From contig NZ_ANOH01000407.1 in assembly GCF_000346505.1 (NCBI RefSeq), forward strand, positions 37,403-101,402: a stretch of 64,000 nucleotides of DNA, read 5' to 3'. A program made the translations under genes and the position numbers. The DNA comes from Aporhodopirellula sallentina SM41 (GTDB lineage Bacteria > Planctomycetota > Planctomycetia > Pirellulales > Pirellulaceae). This document shows, piece after piece, positions 45,650 through 54,877 of the stretch (the stretch's first letter is position 1; each line of letters opens with the position of its first letter). The notes under the pieces were generated by a model that saw nothing but the letters and a program-made list of their open reading frames with translations, did not search any database and had not been told where the DNA came from.

Positions 45650-46633
45650 TTAGGGGCGTTCGATCCATGGGTTTTCCGACTCGCTTATCCTCACGTTCTC
45701 TTTGAGGAAGTCGACGATCGCCGGGATCACCGTTGACTCTTCGTTGATCAACGCCGGACCGCTCAAATTCGTCGACGGCATCTCCAACTGATAACCCGAT
45801 GCCTTGCCCCGGTTGAATCGCTTCTTCACCGACTCGAGCCGACTGCCGATCCGCTCGGACTCTTTGCCTTGCGGGCTCCCTTTGCCGGCCACAATCATCG
45901 TGGGCAGGCGGACGAGGTTTTTGTCCGTAATCGGCGTGTTCATCGCGAGCCCGTTGAGGTTCTTTTCAGGTGACACGTACACGAGCCCCTTCACGTCCTG
46001 GCCCTGCTTCATCCGGCCTACGCTAGGAATTTTCCAGTCGCGTACTGCCCAGTAACCGGCGAGAATCGCCCCCTCTTCGACGCCGATCAGACACAACGCG
46101 TTCAGATTCAACCTGCCCGCGTTGTTCTCCTCTTTGAGGAACTGCTTCGCTTCCTCGATGTCGTACCGGACAATCGCCTCGACGTCGCGGCGTCCCATCG
46201 TTGCGATATTGAATTCCTTTTCTTCGCCCGAACGATCCATGTACTTTTTGCTGTTTCCGTGACCGCGGTACTCCACAACGAGCACACCAAAACCGGCCTC
46301 ACGCAGGGCCACGCACAGCTTCAGGTAAGGCGCCCCTTGCCCTTTCCACTCGTGGATCAGAATGACCGGCGCCCCTTCCTTGCCTTGTTTGGAGGGAAAG
46401 TAGAACGAGTTCAGTTTGATATTGTCCTTCGTCGTCAGACTGACGGGGCGAGGCTTCAACGCAGGATCCGTGTCCTCCTTCGCGTTCCTCTTTCCACGCT
46501 CCTGAGCAGCCACGGACGTGACCAGTGAAGCGGACACGACCGCAATCAGACCGAGCTTCACGAAAGCAGCGACGGGGAGAACTGCGAAAAATTGACGACG
46601 TTTCGAGTGATTCCAGGTGCGGCGAAAAGGCAT
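45650..46633 (-). CDS. Secreted alpha/beta-hydrolase-like protein without nucleophilic serine
   Basis: About 327 residues from the ATG at 46633; the frame is open 65 codons further, but the signal peptide (KLGLIAVVSASLVTSVAAQ) fits this start. The mature part has the alpha/beta-hydrolase core of the dienelactone-hydrolase type: VILIHEWKGQG (oxyanion region), GFGVLVVEYRGHG, and MIVAGKGS near the expected aspartate position. The nucleophile elbow, normally GxSxG, reads GVEEG, with glutamate in place of serine. Standard esterase activity is therefore doubtful; it may bind rather than cleave, or use another mechanism. It is a single gene converging on the permease and divergent from pyruvate formate-lyase. 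Confidence 0.78.
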   Translation of the reverse strand: MPFRRTWNHSKRRQFFAVLPVAAFVKLGLIAVVSASLVTSVAAQERGKRNAKEDTDPALKPRPVSLTTKDNIKLNSFYFPSKQGKEGAPVILIHEWKGQGAPYLKLCVALREAGFGVLVVEYRGHGNSKKYMDRSGEEKEFNIATMGRRDVEAIVRYDIEEAKQFLKEENNAGRLNLNALCLIGVEEGAILAGYWAVRDWKIPSVGRMKQGQDVKGLVYVSPEKNLNGLAMNTPITDKNLVRLPTMIVAGKGSPQGKESERIGSRLESVKKRFNRGKASGYQLEMPSTNLSGPALINEESTVIPAIVDFLKENVRISESENPWIERP

Positions 46634-47339
46634 CTTGATCCGTTGCGTGGGGAGAATAGGCGAGGAAAAGTGGCGAGATATCGAGATGAGAATGTGAATT
46701 CGGGCAGACAGCGAATCCGGACGGTTGATCAGCCGGGAACCCCCGACGCTAGCCAAAGCATGTCTGCCCGGTGCGCAAGCGAGTGATTGCGTGTGATCAC
46801 TCGCTAGCCGTTTTGTCGATTTAATCAAGATTCAACCTGTTTTCGTTTAACCGGTAGCCGTAGGCGACGTGCAGTAGCAAGTAGGTCGCCTTTGGCTGCC
46901 CGTTAGACGAATAAATCAACAGCCCGTAGCGCAGCGGGCCAGGAAATCAACTGCCCGAAGACGAATTCCGAGCCCGCATCTCGACGTCATTCTACCCCAA
47001 TCTAGCCCACAATGCAGAGAATCGGCATAGAGAATCAGCGCAGTGAATCGGTCTCGCACGCACGTGTGATCCGATCCGCACACGCTCGCCGCGGATCAAT
47101 CGCACGGGTGTGCGGAGCAGCACTCCCAGACCAATGCGACAACTTGCCTCGACGCACGACGGGAAAAGACAGCCCCCTAGCAAGCACAATCACGGCCCGC
47201 ATCCCCTCCTATTCATTCGCACACCATTTCGCGGCATCCGGGTTGCGACCTCGCGAGAGGGAAAAAACATAGCTGCGTCGCGTGATTTTGCGCGGCCAAA
47301 TCCGCGTACCGCGCTCATCTGATGGAGCTGATTGAAAAC
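46634..47339. other. Intergenic region, about 700 bp, with three hairpins in a row
   Basis: No gene supported. It separates the divergent hydrolase-like gene and the PFL gene. Three palindromes follow each other: a perfect 10-bp stem AGCGAGTGAT/ATCACTCGCT at 46778-46805, an 11-of-13 stem at 46856-46897 (AGCCGTAGGCGAC with GTCGCCTTTGGCT), and GCCCG/CGGGC at 46922-46939. The right 400 bp hold nothing I can name. Confidence 0.6.
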
Positions 47340-49655
47340 ATGTCAACAACCCTGCCCAACTCGCCTGCCGACTCGACCTACGTAACCTCCGAGTCCCCCA
47401 CTTCCGAACCGAACAATCAAACGAAGGACGACGCTTGGCGGCAGTTTCGACCTGGGAATTGGGAAGACGAAATCGACGTTCGAGGATTCATCCAAGCCAA
47501 CTACCAACCCTACGCGGGCAACGACGAGTTCCTCGCCGAACCGACCCAACGCACACGAGACCTATGGGATGACCTCAAAGTTCTGCTGGAAAAGGAACGC
47601 GAAGCGGGCGGCGTCCTCGATGCCGACACCGAAGTCGTTGGCAAGCTCACCTCACACGGACCGGGTTACATCAACCAAGACCTCGAACAGATCGTCGGCG
47701 TCCAAACCGACGCGCCGCTCAAGCGTGCCATGCTGCCATACGGCGGCGTCCGCATCGCTCAGAAAGCCTTGCTCGCACACGGCCGGCAGATGGATGAGGC
47801 AACCGCCGACATCTTTGCCAAACACCGCAAAACCCACAACGACGGCGTCTTCGACTGCTACACCTCGGATATCCGCAAAGCACGTAGCGCCGGAATCGTC
47901 ACGGGCCTTCCCGACGGTTACGGACGCGGCCGAATCATCGGCGACTACCGACGCGTCGCCCTCTACGGCGTGGACCGACTGATCGAAGACAAGAAACAAC
48001 AGTTCGACTCGATCGAAGATTTCGCATTCAGCGAATCATGGGTCCGCGAACGCGAAGAACTTCAAGACCAAGTCCGCGCCCTCGCCGATCTGAAAACGAT
48101 GGCTGCCGCCTACGGCTTCGATATCTCGAAGCCTGCCACCAACGCCCGCGAAGCGGTGCAGTGGACTTACTTCGGATACCTCGGTGCCATCAAAGAACAA
48201 AACGGTGCCGCGATGTCGTTCGGCCGTGTGAGCACGTTCTTCGACATCTACTTCGAACGTGATTTCGCCGAAGGCACGCTGAACGAAGACGAAGCACAGG
48301 AAATCATCGATCACCTCGTGATGAAAATGCGAATCGTTCGGTTCATCCGCACTCCCGACTACGACGAACTGTTCTCGGGCGACCCGACTTGGGTAACCGA
48401 GAGCATCGGTGGAGTCGGCGAAGACGGCCGATCACTGGTCACCAAAACCAGCTTCCGCATGCTGCACACGTTGGTGAACCTCGGCACAGCCCCGGAACCC
48501 AACCTGACGGTGCTGTGGAGCGAGAAGCTCCCCGAAGCGTTCAAAGACTACTGCGCAAAAATCTCGATCTCGACGAGTTCGATCCAATACGAAAACGACG
48601 ACCTGATGCGTCCATATTGGGGCGACGACTACGGAATCGCGTGCTGCGTTTCGGCCATGCGAATCGGCAAACAAATGCAGTTCTTCGGCGCCCGAGCCAA
48701 CCTCGCCAAAGCAATGCTTTACGCGATCAACGGCGGCCGAGATGAAAAGAGCGGCAAACAGATCGCGCCACCAACCGAACCGATCAAGGGCGACTACCTC
48801 GACCTCTGGGAACTCGATGCCAAGTTCGACACCACCCTCGATTGGTTGGCCGAGACATACGTCAAAGCGCTCAATATTATTCACTACATGCACGACAAAT
48901 ACTCGCCCGAACATCTCATGTTCGCCCTCCACGATCGCGAAATCTATCGCACGATGGCGACCGGCGTCGCAGGATTGTCCGTCGCAGCCGATTCACTCTC
49001 GGCGGTAAAGAACGCACGCGTCCGCATCATCCGAAACAACGAAGGATTGGCGGTCGACTACGAAGTCGAGGGTGACTATCCGGCGTACGGCAACAACGAT
49101 GACGAAGTCGATTCGATCGCTTCCGAACTGATGGAACGCTTCATGGAGAAAGTCCGTCGCCAACCGATGTACCGCAACGCCGTTCCAACGCAATCGGTCC
49201 TGACGATCACATCCAACGTGGTCTACGGAAAGAAAACCGGCAGCACCCCGGACGGGCGAAAAGCCGGCGAACCGTTTGCCCCCGGTGCCAACCCGATGAG
49301 CGGTCGCGATAAGAAGGGAGCCGTCGCCGCGATGGCTTCGGTCGCGAAGATGCCATACGAACACGCCCAAGACGGTATCTCGTACACGTTCTCGATCGTC
49401 CCCGACGCCCTCGGCAAAGACGCTCAAATGCGACAGGACAACCTTGTCGGGCTGCTCGACGGGTACTTCGCCGAAACCGGGCACCACATCAATGTCAACG
49501 TGTTCGACCAACAAACCCTCGTCGACGCGATGGATCACCCTGAGAAATACCCGCAACTCACCGTTCGAGTTTCGGGCTACGCGGTGAACTTCGTTAAACT
49601 GACTCGCGAGCAACAACTCGACGTCATCAACCGCACCTTCCACAGTGCGATCTGA
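47340..49655 (+). CDS. pflB: Formate acetyltransferase (pyruvate formate-lyase)
   Basis: A glycyl-radical enzyme that cleaves pyruvate with CoA to acetyl-CoA and formate under anoxic conditions. About 771 residues, close to the 760 of the E. coli enzyme. The active-site cysteine pair is in [12 protein letters not shown] (about 435-436), and the radical glycine is in RVSGYAVNF, 26 residues from the C-terminus as expected. The N-terminus [19 protein letters not shown] also matches true PFL rather than other glycyl-radical enzymes such as glycerol dehydratase or choline lyase. ATG at 47322 is an alternative start, six codons earlier. The activating enzyme follows 108 bp downstream. Confidence 0.95.
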   Translation: MSTTLPNSPADSTYVTSESPTSEPNNQTKDDAWRQFRPGNWEDEIDVRGFIQANYQPYAGNDEFLAEPTQRTRDLWDDLKVLLEKEREAGGVLDADTEVVGKLTSHGPGYINQDLEQIVGVQTDAPLKRAMLPYGGVRIAQKALLAHGRQMDEATADIFAKHRKTHNDGVFDCYTSDIRKARSAGIVTGLPDGYGRGRIIGDYRRVALYGVDRLIEDKKQQFDSIEDFAFSESWVREREELQDQVRALADLKTMAAAYGFDISKPATNAREAVQWTYFGYLGAIKEQNGAAMSFGRVSTFFDIYFERDFAEGTLNEDEAQEIIDHLVMKMRIVRFIRTPDYDELFSGDPTWVTESIGGVGEDGRSLVTKTSFRMLHTLVNLGTAPEPNLTVLWSEKLPEAFKDYCAKISISTSSIQYENDDLMRPYWGDDYGIACCVSAMRIGKQMQFFGARANLAKAMLYAINGGRDEKSGKQIAPPTEPIKGDYLDLWELDAKFDTTLDWLAETYVKALNIIHYMHDKYSPEHLMFALHDREIYRTMATGVAGLSVAADSLSAVKNARVRIIRNNEGLAVDYEVEGDYPAYGNNDDEVDSIASELMERFMEKVRRQPMYRNAVPTQSVLTITSNVVYGKKTGSTPDGRKAGEPFAPGANPMSGRDKKGAVAAMASVAKMPYEHAQDGISYTFSIVPDALGKDAQMRQDNLVGLLDGYFAETGHHINVNVFDQQTLVDAMDHPEKYPQLTVRVSGYAVNFVKLTREQQLDVINRTFHSAI

Positions 49656-49763
49656 CGTTGGGGTCGACTTCGTCGCGGGCAGGTTTCATCAACCTGCCCG
49701 TCATCGTTTCTGCGGGTGGGATCACCCGCCTTTTCTATTGCTCGCTTACAACAACTGAAATCC

Positions 49764-50690
49764 ATGGACGATCGGATTCCTTCTCTCGCGCATCACGACT
49801 GTAACTCGGGTGCGTCGCTGAATGATTGCTGTCCACGCGACCCGTCGATCGGTTGCGAACGTGACCGCGACTCCAACGCCGTGCCACAATCGCGAGTGGC
49901 AGAGCACCGACACGATGTCGCTCCAACACAGTCTCGCGAGGCCTCACCTGCCGACGTGCAGCCTGAACCGGTCCAAGGTTTCATTCACTCGGTGGAAACC
50001 TGCGGGACGGTCGACGGTCCCGGATTGCGGTACGTCATGTTCCTCAGCGGTTGCCCGCTGCGTTGCCAATACTGCCACAACCCGGACGCCCAAGGCAAAC
50101 CGCATGGCGAAGTCCGGACGGCCGATTCGGTGATCGAGGAGGTACTGCGTTATCGCAACTTCATCCGCCGCGGCGGTCTGACGATCAGCGGCGGCGAACC
50201 GATGATGCAGATTGAATTCGTGCACGAAGTATTCCGCCGAGCCAAAGCCGAAGGCATCCACACGGCACTCGACACCTCTGGATTCCTCGGACACCGAGCC
50301 TCCGATGAGATGCTCGACTGTATGGATTTGGTGCTACTCGATATTAAGGGTTCCGCCCCGCAGATCTATCGAGAAACCACCGGCGTCTCGTTGCAACCCA
50401 CACTCGATTTCGCGCGGCGCCTCAGCGATCTCGGGAAATCAATGTGGATTCGCTTCGTCCTGGTGCCCGGATTAACCGATGATGAATCCAATGTTCGGGG
50501 CGTTGCCCAACTCGTTGCTGGATTGAACGCAGTCGAGCGGGTCGAGATTTTGCCGTTTCATAAACTTGGCGAATCGAAATACGAACAACTCGGGATGCGG
50601 TACCAACTCCACCAAACTCCCGAGCCGACTGACGAACAAGTCGCACGTTGTCGGGAGATCTTCGCTCTTGAAGGTGTCACGACGCATTAG
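49764..50690 (+). CDS. pflA: Pyruvate formate-lyase activating enzyme (radical SAM)
   Basis: It installs the glycyl radical on PFL using S-adenosylmethionine and a 4Fe-4S cluster. The cluster motif CxxxCxxC is in GCPLRCQYCHNPD, and the SAM-contacting GGEP appears in LTISGGEPMMQ. The segment SVETCGTVDGPGLRYVMFLSG is the PflA N-terminus. From ATG at 49764 the protein has 308 residues, with an extra N-terminal stretch of about 65 residues rich in Asp, Arg and Cys and without family match. A GTG at 49956 would give 244 residues, almost exactly the E. coli length, so that start is a serious alternative. It forms a unit with the PFL gene. Confidence 0.92.
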   Translation: MDDRIPSLAHHDCNSGASLNDCCPRDPSIGCERDRDSNAVPQSRVAEHRHDVAPTQSREASPADVQPEPVQGFIHSVETCGTVDGPGLRYVMFLSGCPLRCQYCHNPDAQGKPHGEVRTADSVIEEVLRYRNFIRRGGLTISGGEPMMQIEFVHEVFRRAKAEGIHTALDTSGFLGHRASDEMLDCMDLVLLDIKGSAPQIYRETTGVSLQPTLDFARRLSDLGKSMWIRFVLVPGLTDDESNVRGVAQLVAGLNAVERVEILPFHKLGESKYEQLGMRYQLHQTPEPTDEQVARCREIFALEGVTTH

Positions 50691-51179
50691 CGCAAACCGC
50701 ATGCGGTCCACGAACGATCCTGTGTGATCGACCGGCGAGACGCGGCAGGGCATCGATATAGAAACTGCAACCTGAATAAGCAACCATCGATGCGACATCA
50801 GCCTGTCGTGTCTCGATTAACCGGACGGCTCATGCCCATTGCCCTCCGATTCACAGGTGACTTCGGTCATCCTTAAATCGGTTAGGCGTGGGTCGTCCGC
50901 GTTTTTGATCACGCGTCTCGCTCAATGGCTCCGCAGGAACAGAGCTTCCGCAGTGGCGTTCCTGCAGCGGATGACTCGGCAACCTGTCCGACATAGTCGT
51001 CTCCGACATTATTAGGCGCTGTGCGGAAAACGCATCGCAACTAGAATCCCGCGTCTGGACAGCGGCAAAACGCGATCACCTCGTGCGCCAGCTGTCACGG
51101 TTTCCCCGCACTCCGCACACCTGTTCCGTTTACCGCACGCCTGTCCGCTGCCGTTCGCCCGCTCTGCGAAACAACGTCA
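50691..51179. other. Intergenic region, about 490 bp
   Basis: No gene supported. It has one hairpin, an 8-bp stem GCAGGAAC (50933-50940) with GTTCCTGC (50958-50965), extendable by CC/GG with a bulge. It may contain the terminator of the PFL unit and the promoter of the DTW gene; neither is clear. Confidence 0.5.
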
Positions 51180-52343
51180 ATGACTCAATCTGCCCGCCGT
51201 TGTTTTCGCTGTTTCCGTCCACGACGGATGTGCTACTGCAATGCGATTTCTCCAGTACAGCACCGCACGTCGGTATTGATTCTCCAACACCGACGCGAAC
51301 GCTTTCACCCGTTCAATACCGCACGCATCGTTCACGCGTCGCTCGATCGGTGCGAACTGATGACGGCGTACAACGTTGAACTCGCGGAACAATTCGCTCA
51401 AAAAACACTGCCGCCCAAAACGGGCGTGCTCTATCCCGGTCGCGACGCCATGTTGCTCGACGATTTGCGTCCTGAGGAACGCCCTGAGCACCTCGTCATT
51501 CTCGACGGCACCTGGCATCAAGCCAAAACGCTTTATCGCGATATTCCACGACTGCAAACTCTTCCACAATACCGACTCTCCCCGGCGAGCCCTGGACGCT
51601 ATCGGATTCGCCGGGAGCCCAACGAACACGCATTGTCGACATTGGAAGCGACGGTCGCCGCGTTGATGGCACTCGAGCCCGACAACCAAGATCTGCCCCG
51701 GTTGCTGCAGTCTTTCGATCGCATGATCGAAGACCAACTCGATCGGCAAAACATCGTGCCCGATGCAGCACCGCTGGAAAACTGGCGTCGCAACGAACGC
51801 CGTCGTCGCGGTTCAGCCAACGTGCCGCGGGCCCTCACCGAAAACCTCGACCGTGTCATCGTCGCCTACGGAGAACGCGACCTCGAACGACCAACACCGA
51901 TCTACTGGACCGCAATGCGACTGGGGACCGGCGAACGTTTTGAATGCGTGATCGACTCGCCGTCGTTGCACGATACGAACTTCACAAAGCTCCTCCATCT
52001 CGATCACGGCGCAATCGAAGGAGCGGTCGACATCGCACAATTCCGAAACGCATGGCGAGACTTCGTCCAACCGAATGACCATGTTGCGATGCGTCATCAG
52101 GGCACCGCGCGTCTACTCGAAGCCGCCAACGCGGTTTTCGCGCCGAACATTCTCTTGAAAGCGATCAACTCACCGGTCGCTCGCATGGGAAGTCACGACC
52201 GACCGATCGAAACCGGTGAATCACGAGGCAAAGTCCGCCTCGAAGCAGCCGTCGATTTCGTCGGAAAACTAAACACACATCACCCACGCCACGATCCGGC
52301 TACCTCCTCGGTAATCCCTGCCAAGCCGTCTATGTCTCGGTAG
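51180..52343 (+). CDS. DTW domain protein (tRNA-uridine aminocarboxypropyltransferase-like) with extra C-terminal domain
   Basis: A 387-residue protein. Residues 1-200 form a DTW domain, the family of enzymes (TapT/YfiP type) that transfer the aminocarboxypropyl group of SAM to uridine in tRNA (acp3U). Visible marks are the cysteine cluster at C8, C11, C18 and C20 (CFRCFRPRRMCYC), the signature LDGTWHQAKTL at 108-118 and the YRIRREPNEHALSTLEA segment. The remaining 185 residues are not part of ordinary DTW proteins; they contain YWTAMRLGTGERFECVIDS and WRDFVQPNDHVAMRHQG and do not match a family I recognise. ATG at 51180 follows a purine-poor region without a clear ribosome binding site. It is a single gene. 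Confidence 0.85.
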   Translation: MTQSARRCFRCFRPRRMCYCNAISPVQHRTSVLILQHRRERFHPFNTARIVHASLDRCELMTAYNVELAEQFAQKTLPPKTGVLYPGRDAMLLDDLRPEERPEHLVILDGTWHQAKTLYRDIPRLQTLPQYRLSPASPGRYRIRREPNEHALSTLEATVAALMALEPDNQDLPRLLQSFDRMIEDQLDRQNIVPDAAPLENWRRNERRRRGSANVPRALTENLDRVIVAYGERDLERPTPIYWTAMRLGTGERFECVIDSPSLHDTNFTKLLHLDHGAIEGAVDIAQFRNAWRDFVQPNDHVAMRHQGTARLLEAANAVFAPNILLKAINSPVARMGSHDRPIETGESRGKVRLEAAVDFVGKLNTHHPRHDPATSSVIPAKPSMSR

Positions 52344-52458
52344 CGAAACAAACATCGACAGGCTCGCTTTGCATCGGTCGACCGCTTAGCTTCTCATCTC
52401 ACAGAAAAAAGCGAAGGCTTGATCTGCCAGAAGCCCATCCGAAAACCTCCATGATCTA

Positions 52459-52520
52459 ATCAGCCGGCGAGCATTATCCCGGTTGTCCCATGGAAACACG
52501 ACTAACGCCGATCGGCTGAT
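52459..52520. other. Long-loop inverted repeat between convergent genes
   Basis: ATCAGCCG (52459-52466) and CGGCTGAT (52513-52520) pair across a 46-nt loop in the 205-bp spacer between the convergent DTW and channel genes. A role in termination is possible but unsupported by a T-tract. Confidence 0.4.
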
Positions 52521-52548
52521 GAGTTTTCGCAGACGTTCGAAGTCTCGC

Positions 52549-53643
52549 TCATCTTCGCTTTCTCACCTCGGCTTGAACGACCTCGGGCAACGCGTCGATC
52601 TTCTCGAGAATTTTCTCCAGATCATTCGCTTCGTTTTCTTGTTGCTCGCCGACGAAAATTGTGGTGAGCGTTGCCGTGAACACACCGACCAACACCATCC
52701 CGATCACCACCAACAATCCCGTCAGGACCTGACCGGCCAACGACTCGGGATTGTGGATGTCACCAAACCCACCGGTCAGAACCGTTGTAAAACTCCACCA
52801 TGCCGATTGACCAAAAGTCGACACCGCGTTGTCTGAGTTACCCGAAATCGAGCTCTCCAATTTGTAGATCAGAAACGCACCGGCGATCGTCGCGAAGACC
52901 GCATAGCGGATCGTCTTCTTCATAATCTTGACGTCCATCACATCCTGCAGCTTGTCCAAACCACGCCACAGGAAGAAGAACAACCTCAGAAAACGCAGCA
53001 GTCGCAACAACCTCGCGAAACGAGCCAACCGGGCAAAACGACCGAACCTCGCCAGTTGCGCTTCGCCAGGAATCGGTATCGACGTGACGAAATCGACCCA
53101 GTGGTGTTTCCAAACGTAGGTTTTCGATTCAGCACTCCACAACCGCAACGCAAACTCACTCATGAAGATCGCACAGCAACACGCGTCGACTAAAAAGATC
53201 ATGTTGCTCGACAGATAGCGTGGCCGAAACTCGTCCGGCCCGGCGACAAGATCGTAGACCAACAACCCGAGCACGATCACGATCAACGCCAGAATCACCA
53301 ACTCGAAAACCCGCAACATCGTGTAACCGCCGAGTCGATCGGCCATCCCCTGCTGCATGTACTTGCGTTGATACACGTCGTCGAGCTGCTCGCGCAGCTC
53401 TAACAGGTAGTCAGCCCGGAACTGATACCGGCTCTGCATCCGCCGGACCTTTTGAAACACGAACGGGTCTGCCTGCTCTCGGGCATTGCCGAGCCCTTCG
53501 CGGTTCGTTTTGATTTCGGCCGCGAGCACACCGATCTCCTCATCGATCCGGCGGAGGAACCGTTGAATGTGATCCAGTGATAAGGAATCGATTCGGTACG
53601 CATCAAACCCGGACATAGCGTCCGTGAGACTTGAATTAGGCAT
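52549..53643 (-). CDS. Voltage-gated potassium channel-like protein with GFGD filter
   Basis: About 364 residues. A cytoplasmic helical N-terminus of about 115 residues (likely coiled coil) precedes six hydrophobic segments. The fourth has arginines at every third position (FGRFARLARFARLLRLLRFLRL region, about 190-212), as in voltage sensors. The pore region reads WWSFTTVLTGGFGD, so the selectivity filter is TGGFGD with GFGD at about 292-295 in place of GYGD. A short acidic helix ends the protein (EQQENEANDLEKILEKID). Potassium transport across the cytoplasmic membrane is likely. The frame is open to a GTG at 53700, but the ATG at 53643 fits better. Confidence 0.88.
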   Translation of the reverse strand: MPNSSLTDAMSGFDAYRIDSLSLDHIQRFLRRIDEEIGVLAAEIKTNREGLGNAREQADPFVFQKVRRMQSRYQFRADYLLELREQLDDVYQRKYMQQGMADRLGGYTMLRVFELVILALIVIVLGLLVYDLVAGPDEFRPRYLSSNMIFLVDACCCAIFMSEFALRLWSAESKTYVWKHHWVDFVTSIPIPGEAQLARFGRFARLARFARLLRLLRFLRLFFFLWRGLDKLQDVMDVKIMKKTIRYAVFATIAGAFLIYKLESSISGNSDNAVSTFGQSAWWSFTTVLTGGFGDIHNPESLAGQVLTGLLVVIGMVLVGVFTATLTTIFVGEQQENEANDLEKILEKIDALPEVVQAEVRKRR

Positions 53644-53804
53644 GACATCCGGTCGCGAGAAATCCAAAAAGCCATCGAAGTGGAACGGGTCGCCCACCAC
53701 GATACCTGATCACGCGGCGGAAGAGGAAACCCACGGGCGGGTCACGACTTTGACGTGGGACGAGCGAGCCATCCATCACGGCCGCGTGAATCACTCCGCG
53801 TTCG

Positions 53805-54527
53805 TCAACGCTCTGCCGCGATCTTCAAAACCTGCGGAAAATTCGACAACGGGAAAAAGTGGTCACCCATCATCATCTGTAAACGAAAGTCGGTTTGGGT
53901 GAACGCTTTCCAATTTTGCATCTTCGCCGCCGTAACGCGGCTATCATCCGTTCCCACCAGCGCTGTGATCGGCACGTCGACCACATCCCGCTTTGACGAG
54001 TCGTACGATTCGAGCAGCGTGAGGTCTCTGCGCACGGTCGGCAGGAACATTCGCATCGCCTCTTCGTTCTCACGCAACGTCTTGGGGACGCCGCCGTAGC
54101 GTTGATCGAGCTGCTCTGCAAACTCGCGATCATCGAGGTCGACGATCGAGTCTTTGCGCGTGATCAGGTCGGGCGAACCCATCGCCATCACGATCAACCT
54201 CCTGGACGGCTTTTGCCGAGCAACCAAGAACGCCAACAGAGCGCCGAAACTGTGCCCGACCAAGACCGGCGGTTCATCCGTTTGTGGCAGTTCATCGACC
54301 AGCGATCCTACCAACTCATCCAAGGTGCTCGACATCGGATCAGCGAAACGAGCTTCTCGCCCCGGCAACGTCGCAACATACAGATTCACCGCCGGTGGAT
54401 TGGCGCGAGACAAACGGATCAGCGGCGAACATCCTCCGCCCGCATGCGGGAACCAAACCACGTGTCGTCCTCCGGCGACAGGCTGACCAACACAACGGTA
54501 CCACTTTGACGGTTTGTCTGAATTCAT
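53805..54527 (-). CDS. Type II thioesterase
   Basis: About 240 residues of the alpha/beta-hydrolase thioesterase family that edits or releases acyl chains on carrier proteins of non-ribosomal peptide or polyketide systems (GrsT/RifR type). The N-terminal WFPHAGGG motif forms the oxyanion region, the nucleophile is S93 in GHSFGALLA, the aspartate is in LVGTDDSRVTA, and the histidine is at about 223 in GDHFFPL. The start ATG at 54527 removes 39 upstream codons without family character. It is divergent from the FAAL-ACP gene, which carries a carrier-protein domain that could be its substrate. Confidence 0.88.
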   Translation of the reverse strand: MNSDKPSKWYRCVGQPVAGGRHVVWFPHAGGGCSPLIRLSRANPPAVNLYVATLPGREARFADPMSSTLDELVGSLVDELPQTDEPPVLVGHSFGALLAFLVARQKPSRRLIVMAMGSPDLITRKDSIVDLDDREFAEQLDQRYGGVPKTLRENEEAMRMFLPTVRRDLTLLESYDSSKRDVVDVPITALVGTDDSRVTAAKMQNWKAFTQTDFRLQMMMGDHFFPLSNFPQVLKIAAER

Positions 54528-54877
54528 AGGCGAGGATTGCAGCAACGTTGGCACGGCAAACGGACGGAACAAATACGGTGTCGACCGCAGGCACGCGATT
54601 CGCGGGGCCTTGCTCGGTCGGAACGCAGAACCTCCCACACGCACAAATTCGCTAACCCGGACGAGTGAATGTCAAAGCTGGCAAATGACAAGGGTTGCGC
54701 ATGGCACGGGAATTGGAAAAGGACGAAAGATCGCAAACGCTCGCGGGTTTTGCTTCTCAACCTCCCCAAATGGGCCTTATGCTGTAACACAACCGGCGGC
54801 TTCACGCTGTCGGAAGGTCGATCGCAATCTTTGGCGAGCTGTTTTCTACTCGATTCACCTCGGATTTCCTACCGCCC
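54528..54877. other. Intergenic region, 350 bp, between divergent thioesterase and FAAL-ACP genes
   Basis: It should contain both promoters; no strong consensus pair was found. Short open frames here have no recognisable content. Confidence 0.5.

Noticed and set aside
46634..46828. 65-codon upstream extension of the hydrolase-like gene
   Set aside because: A normal signal peptide follows the internal ATG at 46633; an extension would bury it.
50691..51179. Search for tRNA or small RNA in the spacer
   Set aside because: No cloverleaf, T-loop consensus or conserved RNA motif found here or in the other spacers.
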